A stretch of 64,000 bases of DNA. Source: Saccharum officinarum. Its lineage: Eukaryota > Streptophyta > Magnoliopsida > Poales > Poaceae. Below, piece after piece: positions 11,316-23,400 of the stretch (position 1 is its first letter; each line of letters opens with the position of its first letter). Below the pieces are notes generated by a model. The model ran no database searches. It was not told the DNA's origin and was given only the letters and a program-made list of their open reading frames with translations. The stretch spans positions 83,339,914 to 83,403,913 of the forward strand of contig CM036158.1 in NCBI GenBank assembly GCA_020631735.1, given 5' to 3'. The position numbers and the translations under genes are program-made.

Positions 11316-12015
11316 GCCTTGAACCATATTCAAAGACTTCGCCCCACTGAGTCGGCTTTGGACGTTAAGTGGGCCTTTATTACTTTCAGCCCATTTATGG
11401 GTCACGGCCTCACGGGGGTTGCATGCTGTCCATAGTTCACGTGCACCGGCCCACCAAAAAGGAATGGGACAGTGCAATTGGGCTAATCAGTACCTCACCC
11501 AAATTCGTTGCTTCCATTCACGTTGCTGTTAGTAGATCCAAAAAAAAAGTAGATCACACAAGAGTACAGGACACAAATTCCTTCGATTATATAAAAAAGG
11601 CACACAAGTCCTTGTATATATACAACTGTTTTGTTGCATAAAAGATGCAGATCTCTACAGCTGCATAAGCCTTGCTGCTCAGCAATTATTGTAGATTGAT
11701 ACCAGTCCATCAGGGCCACAACTTTCTTCTTGATGGCTCTTGAGTCTATGTCCATCATACATAGTGCTACTCACTTAACGACAGTGGTAAGTTATAGAAG
11801 AACAAGCAGCAGCAGCAGCAGCAGCTGAGGCCTGAGAGCAGGTATAATAAGCTGTTTGAGCCGGCGAGATGAGCACAAAAAATGCTACGTTAGGAGAGAT
11901 GTTGCCGAGCGGGCGTTTAGCTTCTCGCCGGGCTGAATCACAGATTACGAGACAAAATGCCTGCTTGCAGCCAGATGCTAGCTGGGAGCTGCCGCTACGT
12001 TCTCATTTGCACATA
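11316..12015. other. Low-copy-looking intergenic sequence
   Basis: No recognised transposon. It holds a short AGC triplet run (11803-11825). On the minus strand, 11758 to about 11600 gives a frame starting MMDIDSRAIKKKVVALMDWY that looks more protein-like than its surroundings. It could be a fragment or last exon of a host gene, but I recognise no family and it degenerates into simple AT sequence. Confidence 0.3.
11803..11825. repeat. (AGC)n microsatellite
   Basis: An uninterrupted run of about seven AGC/GCA triplets. Confidence 0.9.
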
Positions 12016-12290
12016 GCCCGTGTTTAGATACGGAATCGGGGTGCCGATTCGGCACAGTAGGGGCACTGTAGCACTGTAGCAACTTTTGTTTTTATTTGGT
12101 AAAAATTGTCCAAACTTTGACTAATTAGGCTCAAAATGTTCGTCTCGTAAAGTACAACAAAACTGTGTGATTAGTTTTTAATTTCATCTACATTTAGTAC
12201 TTCATACATGTGCCGACATTTTGATGTGACGGGGAATCTTCTTTTTGCATAGTGAAATTTGGGTGTTGGATTTGGGAACTAAACAAGGGC
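12016..12290. mobile_element. 275-bp MITE of the GCCxTGTTTAG type
   Basis: The ends GCCCGTGTTTAG and, reversed, GCCCTTGTTTAG pair as terminal inverted repeats. The trinucleotide ATA flanks both sides (12013-12015 and 12291-12293) as a possible 3-bp duplication. The interior text (CACTGTAGCA, CTAATTAGGCTCAAA) is characteristic of an abundant grass MITE family. A possible relative begins at 63916. Confidence 0.75.
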
Positions 12291-12844
12291 ATAGTTGTGA
12301 CTGTAAAATATTAATTGCTCCTGGATTTGATACAGCCGGTATCTCGTCCAAGCTATTGTGCGAGTAGGCTATATCACTTGCTTGATGTGACATGGCACAT
12401 GTATTTAGCCAGCAGTTGGCTAAATCATTAAACTTGCTCTGATGAGAGCTTGCCAGCTTTTCTTACCCACTGTGTACTCCACATCCACTAGACCACTATC
12501 CATAGAAGCTCCTTAGGTGCACTGGTACTATGGCACGGCAGCCCTGTGAAAGGTGACCCAACCTATAATTGCGGACACGGGCCGCCTACCTGTGAAAGGC
12601 GATCTACATAGAGGATAGATCATCTTTATTCGTTCCCAGATTCTCTATAAAAAAAATTCTCTATGCACTTCAGCAGGGGCATTCTGGACCCTTGCTCGGC
12701 CAGCTCCTAAGGCTAGGCAGGGTAACCAGGATAGAGAGCTGTTGACACTCAAATTTGCCAAATTAAATTATTTGGTTATAAACACAATAGTTTGATTAAT
12801 CGGACTGCTGACCGATTATTTGAGCTAGTTGATAATTTGTAAAT
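12291..12844. other. Unassigned intergenic stretch
   Basis: No gene recognised. A motif CCTGTGAAAGG(T/C)GA occurs twice (near 12544 and 12591). From 12741 a segment beginning TGTTGACACTC could be a worn LTR end, but no partner is visible. Confidence 0.4.
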
Positions 12845-12905
12845 CAGCATTGCTAGTGTCTGCACAGACGCCCGCGGCTACCGTCTATTTTCCCACGTCC
12901 ACGCA

Positions 12906-13171
12906 CCGTCTTTTTTACTTTTTAGTCCTTTTTTTTGGAAAGATTTTCTCAAATATGCCTCTGACGGAAAGATTTCAAAAAATAGACCCTGGGCTTGGCG
13001 CCATCCACGCTGGCGCCAAGATAACACAGCTTGGCGCCGTTAACGTTGGCGCCAAGCCCCCATGCCACTTGGCCCACGACGCTGAGCTGGCGCTGACGTG
13101 GCAGCACCTTGGCGCCGTCACCATTGGCGCCAAACTTGGCGCCATCATCATTGGCGCCAAACTTGGCGCCA
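12906..13171 (+). repeat. Left terminal inverted repeat with nine GGCGCC sites
   Basis: It matches 44762-44998 in reverse complement. Between 12995 and 13171 there are nine GGCGCC palindromes, mostly as CTTGGCGCC or TTGGCGCCAAA. Translating it gives Gly-Ala-Lys peptide repeats, which are an artefact. Confidence 0.85.
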
Positions 13172-13199
13172 AGCCCATGCATCTTGGCGTCGAGCTGTT

Positions 13200-13746
13200 G
13201 GAATTTCTTCAGTCTGGAATTTTACCATGAGATGGACATATGAAAATTTGTTAAGTCTATAAATTTATCATGAGATGGGACATGTTGGAATTTTACCATG
13301 ACATTGATAAATTTGATGCTATCGCATGGTAGTTCGTATTCTAACATATCCAGGGCGCAACAAAAATCCTGACTACCTAATTTTACCGTGAGATAGACAT
13401 ACAAAGCTCTAAATTAATGTGACTTGGACCCTAATTTTTCTATGAGATGGACATATAAATATTTACCATATGATGGGCAACCTAGAAACTGGCTAAGTCT
13501 TAAATTTTACTATCACTTGACTATGCTAGAATTTGACTAAGTCTGAATTTTTGCTATGATTTGAACATTGATAAATTTAAAATTTTACCATGACTTGGAT
13601 ATTGAAAAAGGGCTTCATGTTTTGGACTAGGATATTTAAAATTTTACCATGACTTGGACCATAATTTTACTATAAGATGGAATTTTACCATGACTTGGAC
13701 CATTGCTTTATATATAAGCCATTTTCAAGATATATGCTTGGGTGGT
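13200..13746. repeat. Left interior of the Mutator-like element, degenerate short repeats
   Basis: Variants of 'ttttaccatgacttggac' and 'atgagatggacatat' recur irregularly. The same words appear inverted at 44340-44700. No coding region. The last five bases GTGGT are the target duplicated by the copia insertion. Confidence 0.6.
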
Positions 13747-15336
13747 TGAAAGGATCAAGATGCCCAAGAGGGGGGTGAATTGGGTTTCTCTAAAAATTAA
13801 TTGCAAGAATTAAATCATAAAAGCCAAACTTCACCCCTAGTGCCTACTAGTGTTCCTTGGGATTCTACCGATAAAAGTTTTGCACCCTAAGTTCCAATCC
13901 TAGACTAGCATGGCAATTCTAGAAAAGTAAACAAGCAATGAAAGTAATGCACGAAAGTAAATGCTTGAAAGTAAGGGTTAGGAACACGACGATGTTTTAT
14001 CGAGGTATCGGAGAGTCGCCACTCCCCACTATTCCTCGTTGGAGCACCCGTGCAAGGGTGTAGCTCCCCCTTGATCCGCGCAAGGATCAGGTGCTCTCTA
14101 CGGGTTGATTCTTCGACACTCCGTCGCGGCGAATCACCCAAAACCGCTCACAACTTGAGTTGGGTCACCCACAATCTCGTCGGATGATCACCAAACTCCC
14201 AATCACCACCAAACCGTCTAGGTGATGGCGATCACCAAGAGTAACAAGCTAGAGCTCTCACTTGACCACAACAAGCCTAATGAGAAGATGGATGCACACT
14301 TGCTACACTCTTGTCACTAAAGAGGATTCTCAAACTTTGATTCTCAAATCTCTATCCTCACTAGGGCTCTTGCACTCCCTTGCACTTCAAAGGTGTTTCT
14401 CAGCTGAACAAATGAGCAAGAGACCTCTAACAGAGGTGGAGGAGATGTATTTATACACCCCTCAAACAAATCCAACAGTTATCTATCGAAACAGCAAAAC
14501 GCGCACTGACCGGACGCGCCGGTCAGGTGTAACGGTCGAAAACGAAAGCTATGCTGAGTGACTGGACGCGCCGATCTGTGATGACCGGACGTGCCGCTCT
14601 GAGATGACCGGACGCGCTGATTAGGGATGACCGGACGCGTCCAATCATGCAAGAGCTTACTGAAAAAGTGACCTGACGCACGACCGCGTCCGATCATAGG
14701 TGACCGGACGCGTCAGGTCACCACGGGACCTTACTGAAACATGACCGGATGCGTCAGGTCACCCTCTGGAACACGTGTCAGACTGACCACCGCGTCTGGT
14801 CCTCTCAAGGACCGCGTCCGGTCGATCAGTTGAACCCGTAGTGAAGTGTTAGTACTGACCGGACGCGTCCGGTCATGACTAGGACCGCGTCCGGTCATAG
14901 GTAAACGGCTCAAACGTCTTCTAAACGCGACGCAACTTGAACCAAGTTGCTTCCAACTGAACTCTGAGCTTTTCTCAAGCTACCTAGTGCTAAGTTTGAC
15001 AAGTGTGCACCACACCTAAACACAAGACTCATCTAGGTCAAGCTACTCGCTCATGCCCCCCTTTATAGTACGGTCAAAGGAAGAAACAAAGATCCTAACG
15101 ACTATTCCAGATGTAACTCAACATCTTGACATCCGGAACTAACCATCCTTAATCTTGTCGTTGATCCTTTGAAAACCAAAATGATTTCCATCAAGGGACA
15201 TGAATACCATATTGCCCAAAGCAGTTATCATCTCCATGACCTAACTTACCAACGTTTCTGCAAAACACACGTTAGTCATGGTAATTATGCATTGTCATCA
15301 ATTGCCAAAACCAACACCGGGGCCTAGATGCTTTCA
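13747..15336 (-). repeat. 3' LTR of copia element 1
   Basis: It runs TGAAAGGATCAAGATG to CTAGATGCTTTCA on the plus strand, 1590 bp. It contains a cluster of GACCGGACGCG / CGCGTCCGGTC palindromes (14495-14910). A TATA box TATAAATA on the minus strand lies at 14448-14455, just downstream of the cluster in the direction of transcription. Confidence 0.93.
14448..14455 (-). promoter_or_regulatory. LTR TATA box, copia element 1 (3' copy)
   Basis: TATAAATA on the minus strand, directly after the palindrome cluster in transcription order. The matching site in the other LTR is 42536-42543. Confidence 0.65.
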
Positions 15337-15735
15337 ATCTCCCCCTTTTTGGTGATTGATAACAACACTTAGATTCAGAAGATATGAGTTGAGGTTTTCG
15401 ATCATGCTTGGTTCACATAAGCATAAAGCTGTAAGCACAAGGGGTTAGTTATTGCTTATGTGTTCCAAGCCAACTGAGTGTACTCATAAGATAAAACATG
15501 AAGAGTTAGTACACATAAAACATAGCTCATATGAAATCGGTGTAAGTCGTGGAAGCACAACCTTATGAGCTAAACACCATTAAGTGACATAAATATAAGG
15601 ACATAGTCTCACAAACTCATAGTCACACAATGCAGGACGAGAAAAGTAAACATGATGCATGAATGTAGCACACACGAAAAATGAAACCCTCTATCACCAC
15701 TCCCCCTGAATCTATGCACTCTCTCCCCCTTTGGC
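15337..15735 (-). other. Polypurine tracts and 3' non-coding region of copia element 1
   Basis: Read on the minus strand, the tract AAAAAGGGGGAGAT (15337-15350) abuts the 3' LTR. Two more tracts of the same type, CAAAGGGGGAGAGAG (about 15721-15735) and CAGGGGGAGTGG (about 15700-15712), lie upstream. The rest of the stretch is non-coding. Confidence 0.75.
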
Positions 15736-15749
15736 ATCAACCGCCAAAA

Positions 15750-18187
15750 CTAAGCTAAGGCTCTGACGGGGGAACTGAGGCTATCGTGTCGGGTGCCGAG
15801 GAGCGCGGAGTGATCACGAACTATGAAGTATCCTCCTTAGACTCTGAGCTGTCAGGCTGACCCTCTGTAACTGAACGTGGCAGTGAAGTAGTCTGGGTCT
15901 ATAGAGGAGGTGCAGCGACTGAAGGTGTAGAAGCAACTATCGGATCGGTCACTATCGCCTGAGCCTGAAAGACACCTAGAGTGGGAGGATCTGTAGATGC
16001 AACTGAGGAAGGTAGAGTGTTTGTAGTAGCAGCCCCTGTCACTAGAAACACAACAGTCTCTGAAGCCAACATGTCTGAGGTAGTCACAAAAGTAGAGTGC
16101 GACGGTGTCGGCTGTCCAGTCAGCTCGCTGTATGTAGCACTGAAATTAGGGAATGTCGGGCCTGAGAGGAGGTGTGGTCCTGGCTGAGCTAGTAGAGTAA
16201 ATCCTGTCTGAATAGGCGTGTAGCTCGGAGACTGAAATGTCTATGGTATCTGCTGCTGAGGGGAGGTGTACTGAAAGCTCGGCTGCCCCTGACTCTGAGG
16301 TCCACTGGACTGTAAGGCTGGAGTCAGGATAGACGGTGGTGGCGGTACTCCCACAGTGACAAGGTGGCACAGAAGCTCTAAGTACTGCTGCTGAGTGGCT
16401 GCCTGCTGCCTCTGCATCTCGAATTGCTGGCGCTGAAACTCGAGCTACTGCCTCTAGAGCTCGTCCTGGCGAGCCTGAATCTGTATAAACGCTGCAGCTG
16501 AGTCCTGTGCCTGTCGCTGCATCTGTATCTCCTGTCTCTCCTGGGCCTGGGTCAACCTCTCAAGGATAGCCACCATGGCTGGATCTGAGCGGGAGGCTGA
16601 GCCAGAGCCACCGGCCTCATGGTCGTGAGGCCGAGGAGAGCGGTACCTGGGGATGGGCTGATAATCCTCATCAGTGCTGTCAGTGGCCACATCCTCGACT
16701 TGATCAGCCGGCTGAGCATCTAAATCTGCGAGCTCTGCCTCGGCAAGACCCTCAACGGTCTCATCCTACTCAGCGGCTGTCTCTGGTACCTCTGGCCTCT
16801 ATATCTGTCCTGGGCCAGGTGCCTGCTCTCTGGTCACTGATGCCCACAGCTGGCGAATGTCATACTCAGGGAAGGCTATGGTGGTATCAGATATTTTAGA
16901 TCTAATCTCTGCAGGCAACTCACAGGTAGACCTGATGATGAAGAAGATCCAGTGTGCATATGGTAGCTGCCTGTGTCCCTTGAAGCCTTCTGCCAAGGTA
17001 TCCTCCATCTCACAAAGCATCAGATCTCAAAGGTCAAACGGGGTCTGTGAGACGAGGTGATGTACCACCCATAGCTGCATGCGAGTGAGACCCTCTCTGT
17101 ATCCAAACCTCGGAAGAAGTGTCCTCCTCACTATAGCATCCAGTACTCTCGCTATGGGTGTCAGGCTGGCTGGTGTGCATCGAGACCCTTCGCAAAAAGG
17201 CTCACGGAAGCAGGGTCGAATCAAGTCAGTAGGAGGCACTGTCCCGCCGTGAGGGTGTCTCAGAGGAGCAGTCTGTCTGAAGCACAACTGATGGATCTTG
17301 GTCTCTAAAGCGGGGAGTCTGAAAATCTCCCATACCCTGGTGCTGTATAGCCTGCGGTTATGACCTCTGAAGGCAAAATGGATGAACTGATGTGCTGGGT
17401 CAATCCACAGTGATGAGTAAAACTCTCTGACCTAGGTCCCGCAGTACGCTCCAGTCCATCCAAGAAGATCTGATAGTCCAGACAGAAAAGATAGATGTGG
17501 ACGAAGCTGCTCACCATCCACCTCAACTAATGCCTCTAGTCGACAGACTCTCTGTGGTCTGAAAGCTATCCCACTGTCGACATAGGCCCTGTAGAAATCC
17601 TCGTGTAGAGGTGTGTAGAAGCCCTCTGACGCCCGGGGATCCCGCTGGGGTGGGAACCACCGAGTTACCTCAACGAACCTGAGGGCCTGGACCTGTCTGG
17701 CTGTAGCACCTCTAAGGTCAAAGTGCTCAATAGGGGGGTGACCTCTAGCCCTGGGAGGTGGGCGACCTCCACGACGCTGACCCTCTGGCCTAGGAGTGAC
17801 CTGAGCTCGTGTACGTCCTGAGCGACGACGCTGTGGAGTCTGTACTATTTGCTCCTCAGTCTCCTGTGGATCCTCTGTAGGCTGCTCTGCAGGGGCATCC
17901 ACTGTCTCCTCTGCAGCCTCTACTGTCTCCTCTGTGGCCTCTGTGCCAAGTTGTCAACCTTTAAGATGAAAGCGACTCTCGCCAATGCGAATACCACTGC
18001 TCCTGCCACCCCTCTCTGCTGCATCTGCTGCATCTGCCACTGCCTGAGCTATCTCTGCCTCTGTAAGAGTTCTCTTCCTTTTCTTGGTAGCAATCTTAAC
18101 TCGCTTCCTGCGAGCTACCTCTATCCTCCTAGGGGGGCTGTCATCCCCGTCACTAGGTGCCCCACCAGCATTCTTGCATCGAACCAT
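15750..18187 (-). pseudogene. Third ORF downstream of pol, with many in-frame stops
   Basis: A single minus-strand frame runs about 810 codons from the Met at 18187 to about 15750. It is cut by roughly ten stops (for example at 17954, 17432, 17027, 16799, 16454 and 15899) but has no frameshift. The N-terminus is basic (RRKRVKIATKKRKR, a possible nuclear signal), followed by a Glu/Thr/Pro-rich linker and RRRSGRTR. A compact domain follows (HFDLRGATARQVQALRFVEV, FYTPLHEDFYRAYVDSGI, MQLWVVHHLVSQTPFDL). It resembles the 'putative plant transposon protein' domain seen in extra ORFs of plant LTR elements; I make that match from memory. The C-terminal part has a Gln-rich coiled coil (AILERLTQAQERQEIQMQRQ) and a Pro/Ser/Thr-rich tail. 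Sirevirus third ORFs have been called env-like, but I see no clear signal peptide or membrane anchor here. Confidence 0.65.
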
Positions 18188-19890
18188 ACTAACAAGAGGA
18201 TGTACTGAGACAAACTGAAAAGGCAGATGATGTACTGAACCTTGTGAGGCTTGGCCTCAATCCATATCCGCAGGCTTGGCCTCGGATTCACAACTGATCA
18301 CCTGAACCACTCAGCACTGACAGGACAAACTGAAACGATAAATTAGAAGGATCTACTATAAGCAACATATATATCTAAAAGATAAGCGAGATCCTAGTAA
18401 GAGCAAGCAGGTGAGGTAAGATATGAGATGACCGCGATAGCTACCTCGACGAGCGATGATTCGATGACTGGAAGATGATCTCGATGTGTTGGGGTTACCC
18501 GAAGACGGCGATCGAAACCCCGGAATACAATCGACGATCGATCGACAATTGAATAAGTAATTCACTGGAAAATCGACGGTAAACCCTAATCCAAGGAAAA
18601 GACGTCACCTTGCGAAGACGGAGACGATCGCGAAGACAGAGATGATTTCGAAGACGAAAACCTTGCGACCTAGGGTTAGGGTTTTCGGTGGTGACAAGCG
18701 AGGCCCTCGGCGATGAGTGCGCAGGGCAGGGAGAGAAACCGATGAGGAGCTAAGGGCGTGGGCTTGTGCAGCTGCGATGGTGGAACTCCGGCGAGATTGC
18801 AGGCATGGGCGCGGCGGCTCGGTGTGGGCGCTGGCGCGGGCACGACGGCTCTGTGCGGTGGCAGCGGTGGCATGGACGTGGGCGCGAGAAGTTAGGGCGT
18901 GGCTCCGGCGAGGTCTACGGGCTCGGCTGTGGCTCGGTGATGGCGCGGCGACGGAGACACGATGAGTCGGCGAGTATGGAGAGGGGCAGAGAAAAAAACG
19001 AGAAAGAGATGAGATCCAATCGTACGGTTAAAAAGGGTGAGATCCACTTTTTGCGTGATGACCGGACGCGGTGGTCGAATTACCGAACGCGGTGGAGGCA
19101 GCGTCCGGTCACATTCCAGTAAGCTCCTGGAATGACCGGACGCGTCCGATTATCCACGATCGGACGCTGATAGCGTCCGGTTAGGTTTTGCCAAGAAACC
19201 TGAAGCAGATGACCAGACGCGGTGGTCGTTACCGGGACCGGACGCGGTGGTTGACAGGGGCGCGTCCGGTGCAGCGTCCGGTTAGAGGTTTCGAAGAAAA
19301 ACTTCAGGAATGACCGGACGCGCTGGTGGACGCAAAGACCAGATGCGGTGGTGAAGCTGAACCGCGTCCGATGCAGCGTCCGGTCTAGCGTCCGGTCGCT
19401 GTAAAATGCTCTTTTTCAAACCATTTTTCGAAGCAACTTCTCCCAATCAAGTTCCAATTCAAAGAGACTCAAATAAACACCAATTGGAACCTAATATGAG
19501 TGACCTCACTCAAACCCTCAAAATTTTCAAAATATTTTGCCTTAGGCTAGTATTATTTTTAAGAAAATATTCAATAAACACCCGAGGAGCAACATATGGC
19601 CATGCAATAGAGTTTATGAACCCTTGGGAGCTTCAAATGCTCTCTCTATTCATGGAAGAACACAGAGGTTACTCAAAGCTAAAACAAAAAGAAACAACAA
19701 AGCAACAACCATGCATATGCAATGCAAAACAAGAAAGGAAGGCTAGGTTGCTTGTCAAGTTTGGTCCATGGTTAGGCTTTTTCACACCTCTAAAGGAGGG
19801 TTATCGTAACCATGTTAGACAAGTCCTAGATGCATTGCGGGAAAATAAACATGACATAAAATACAATGCAATGCAAAGGACAACACAAGC
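18188..19890 (-). other. GC-rich, promoter-like spacer between pol and the third ORF
   Basis: In transcription order this stretch holds first a non-coding piece (19890-19400), then a cluster of GACCGGACGCG palindromes (19400-19050). Next comes a GC-rich block (18960-18680), then a 5'-UTR/intron-like stretch with CCTAACCCTAG and TTAGGGTTTACCG (18680-18190), shortly before the third-ORF start. The open frames within it match nothing I recognise. It could supply a separate promoter or spliced leader for the third ORF. Confidence 0.45.
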
Positions 19891-20487
19891 TCATCTTTTA
19901 AAGTTACTAGAATCAAGCACATTTAGTTCACTTCTCAATCTACAAAAGGTAGCCCCATCTAAATGTTTAGTGAAGATATCCGCTAGTTGATTTTCACTTC
20001 TTACACCTTCTAGTGATATATCATTTTTAGCAACATGATCTCTTAGAAAGTGGTGGCGGATATCAATGTGCTTGGTGCGAGAGTGTTGTACCGGATTATT
20101 AGCAATTTTAACCGCACTTTCATTGTCACATAAAAGCGGCACCTTTTCAAGAACAACTCCATAGTCTAGGAGGGTTTGTTTCATGTATAGGATTTGTGCA
20201 CAACAAGCCCCGCGGCAATGTATTCCGCCTCGGCGGTGGACAAGGTCACACTATTTTTCTTTTTAGATGACCAAGATACTAAAGATCTCCTAAGCAAATG
20301 GTATCCTCCGGATGTGCTTTTTCTATCAATTTTGCAACCGGCATAATCCGAATCGGAGTAGCCAACTAGTTGGAATCTAGCTCCTTTGGGGTACCAAAGT
20401 CTGATGCTTGGGGTATACTTAAGATATCTTAGGATTCTTTTTACGGCACTTAGGTGAGGTTCTTTAGGGCACGCTTGAAAGTGGGCA
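19891..20487 (-). pseudogene. RNase H end of copia element 1 pol (part after the insertion)
   Basis: This is the downstream half of the pol gene split by the gypsy array. Reading leftwards from the CACAT duplication, it starts inside the conserved stretch CAHFQACPKEPHLSAVKRI. It continues with the first RNase H Asp in YSDSDYAGCKIDRKSTSG, then SWSSKKKNSVTLSTAEAEYI with the catalytic Glu. A one-base frameshift near 20190 separates this from the remainder (LCDNESAVKIANNPVQHSRT, RHHFLRDHV, ENQLADIFTKHLDG), which ends at 19891. The frame on this side of the insertion is that of the half beginning at 36817 once the target duplication is counted only once. That shows the gene was interrupted and not rearranged. 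Confidence 0.88.
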
Positions 20488-20492
20488 CACAT

Positions 20493-23400
20493 TGTCACAC
20501 CCGGTTTTCTATAGAACAAAACCAGGCTAATCATATGTGTGCCCAGGAAGTCCACACATATGTCAGAATGAAAAAGTATCAAAACAATGTTTATATAAAG
20601 CGGAAAACATACTATATTAACACTTACAACTATCAGAGTGTCACGGAATGGTCACTAATCTTTTTTTCAGGCTCCAACATCACAGGGACGGCTGACTGGG
20701 GGTTCCATATGCCAAACACTTCTGAAAAGACTTCTGAAAACTCCACTACACTTTCATCCTTCTTCTAAGCAGCACCTTTCAACACACTGGAGTGTGGTGG
20801 AAATAGCAAGAGTGAGTCCATGTCGAACTCAACAAATATAACATGGGGTTCATGAGGCTCAAAGGCATAACATAGGTTTATCAGCATGTAGCTTTTAATT
20901 AGCATTATTTCAGTATATCAATAATATCAAAGTGTCTCAATATAACAGTAAACATATGATCCATGTGAAATGATTAACGAATAGCAAAAACATATCCATT
21001 ATTAATGATCAACTATTCCATAAGGGTCTAAGGCCACTCGTGACCGTGAGCACGGCTGTTATAACAGTTTTACACTCTGCAGAGGTTGTACACTTTCACT
21101 GTGAGTCGTGATTTACCCTTTCGTCCGAGGTGATCAGCCTCTTGACCCACTACCAAGGAAGGTCGGCAGGGTTCACTATGAAGTCTTTCAAAGGTTCGTC
21201 TAACAAGTTAGGGCCGCTAGGTTTCCAAAGTCAGTCTGTGTGATACACCACGCAGGGATCCACAGTCTGCTCTACCCCATTTGCGCCACAAGGGTAACCT
21301 CTAACAAGCTAGAAAAGGTCCTTCTATATGACTAAAGCCAGAGCCATTTTAGCCCTCACAGTTGTACTGTAAATCCCGGATGTTCGCTTACAGATAAGTT
21401 CTTATGGAGAGTAACGAGAGCACCAAAGTAACCCCATGCTCTAGTACCCTTTAACAGTAATAAAAATCATCTTTTATTGTTTATTGCATATTCCATTAGT
21501 CAAATTACATGATCATAGTTCATATTAAGCACTAGCCATACTAATCCATGCAATATAATAGGTATCAAGGAATAAGATCAACACTAAGTCATCCTTAACA
21601 AGAAAACATATGCATAATGATATTATTTGCTTAATGTGAATAGGACAACAAGGATAATCCCATGCTATACTTGCCTTAGAACTTGTTTTATGCTCAAAAC
21701 AACTTGCTCTGAAAAACCTCAACTTAATCTTTCATTTACAACTTTTGGCACTCAGCTTCTGGTCTTCATCTTCGGATCTTTGGCGCTCACAGATAGCCTT
21801 TTCTTCTACTCGTAGATCATAACAACCCAGCACACTAACAGGCATACAAGCAAACAAATAGGAACAACTAAGAACAATACACCACACAAAAGAAAACAAC
21901 GTACTAAAAGAGAGCTACCGGCTACGGTCACGAGAACATAAGAAACGCCAATAACGGAACTACGAAGAAAAAGAAACGACTACCGAGAGTTTATATTATA
22001 AAAGAAACAATTACACGCTTAATTTTCTTAATTGAATAAAAACCACGTGATAGTTATTAACTCAGATTACTTAAATTATATTCTAATTTCAAGCTGAGTT
22101 AAGACCAATCTTGTTTTATAAATATTGCCGTAGCGATTAAGTAAGTTCAACTTAAAGTTCGCAATATGAAAAGGGACACGTGCATACTTATTAGTGCCTA
22201 ATATATACAACTTGTTTAAACTAAGTAATAAGAAATTAAGAATGCATTTATGTAGCAATTAATCATATTAATATTTGTATAGAAAAATTTTAAGTACATC
22301 ACCTATGTTGGTTTTAATTTGAAAAACTGGTTACATGCATATTAAACAATTTAATATTTGACTATACATGGAAAAGTACATGTGACATGGTAAACATCAT
22401 CCCTAACTTGTAGTTTATGGTCGGCACGGTCGTAACGCAACAAGAACTGAGTTAAAATTAGATTGCTTTTAATTGAGAAGCTATTAAATAAATATATTAA
22501 TCTAATCACTATTTATAATTAATAAATTTATAATCAAGTGACATGATAAAGGTTATCACTATTGCATAGAGCGCGACGACGCGAATCTAATGCAGCTGGA
22601 ATGACTCGAAACAGAATTAAAACGAAGAAATGGTGGAGAGCGATTGATAACTATGGGTGATGCACATTTGGGCTAAACAAATTTAAAACATATATATATT
22701 TTTCATTAACAACTGACCATATTAATAATTATATTTGCTTATGAATGACTCCAGCGTAGAACCTATGTTTGCTTTACATTTAGAAAACTGGTAGCAGGAA
22801 CACTTGATCAAATTAGTATTTTATTTATAAAACTAAGCATGTGACGTGATTTATCGCTAGCTGGATTGCATCTAAATGACACAGGCATGACGTTGTTAGT
22901 ATTCTTGGCCAATAAAATAATAGGACAAGGGCTGGGCTGACCATCGATTCATAGGTGTACTGTCATTTACTTGCAACCTGCAGAGTTCTGCACTTATAGA
23001 GCTTGGTGGTGCATGTACATGTGTATTTCCTTTGTATTTTCAGATTTATTTATCTAAAGGAAAACGGCCACAAAACCTTCATGTTTACTTACGTTGCTTT
23101 TACTTATAAAACTGGTTGCACGTATATTAATAAATTTAATATTTAACTATGTATAGTAAAACATATGACATGAAAGACATTGACACTAACATATAGATCG
23201 CGTCAGCACGAACCAAACGCAACTTAAATGGTGCAAAACAGAATTAGAACTTAAATTGCTTTTAATTAAAAGTTACTGAATAATCCTTAATCAAATTAAT
23301 ATTTAACTTATAAATTTCCAAGATATGAGACATGTTAAATATCATTGCTAACACGTAACACACACCGGGATGAAACTCATTTAATATGAAATTAAAGTTA

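Noticed and set aside
12829..13230. Open frame encoding Gly-Ala-Lys peptide repeats
   Set aside because: It is the translation of the GGCGCC cluster of a terminal inverted repeat. The inverse copy at 44751-44957 gives similar peptides, and there is no gene context.
18676..19122. Medium open frames on both strands in GC-rich DNA
   Set aside because: Overlapping, low-complexity and without motifs. More likely an untranslated leader between pol and the third ORF.
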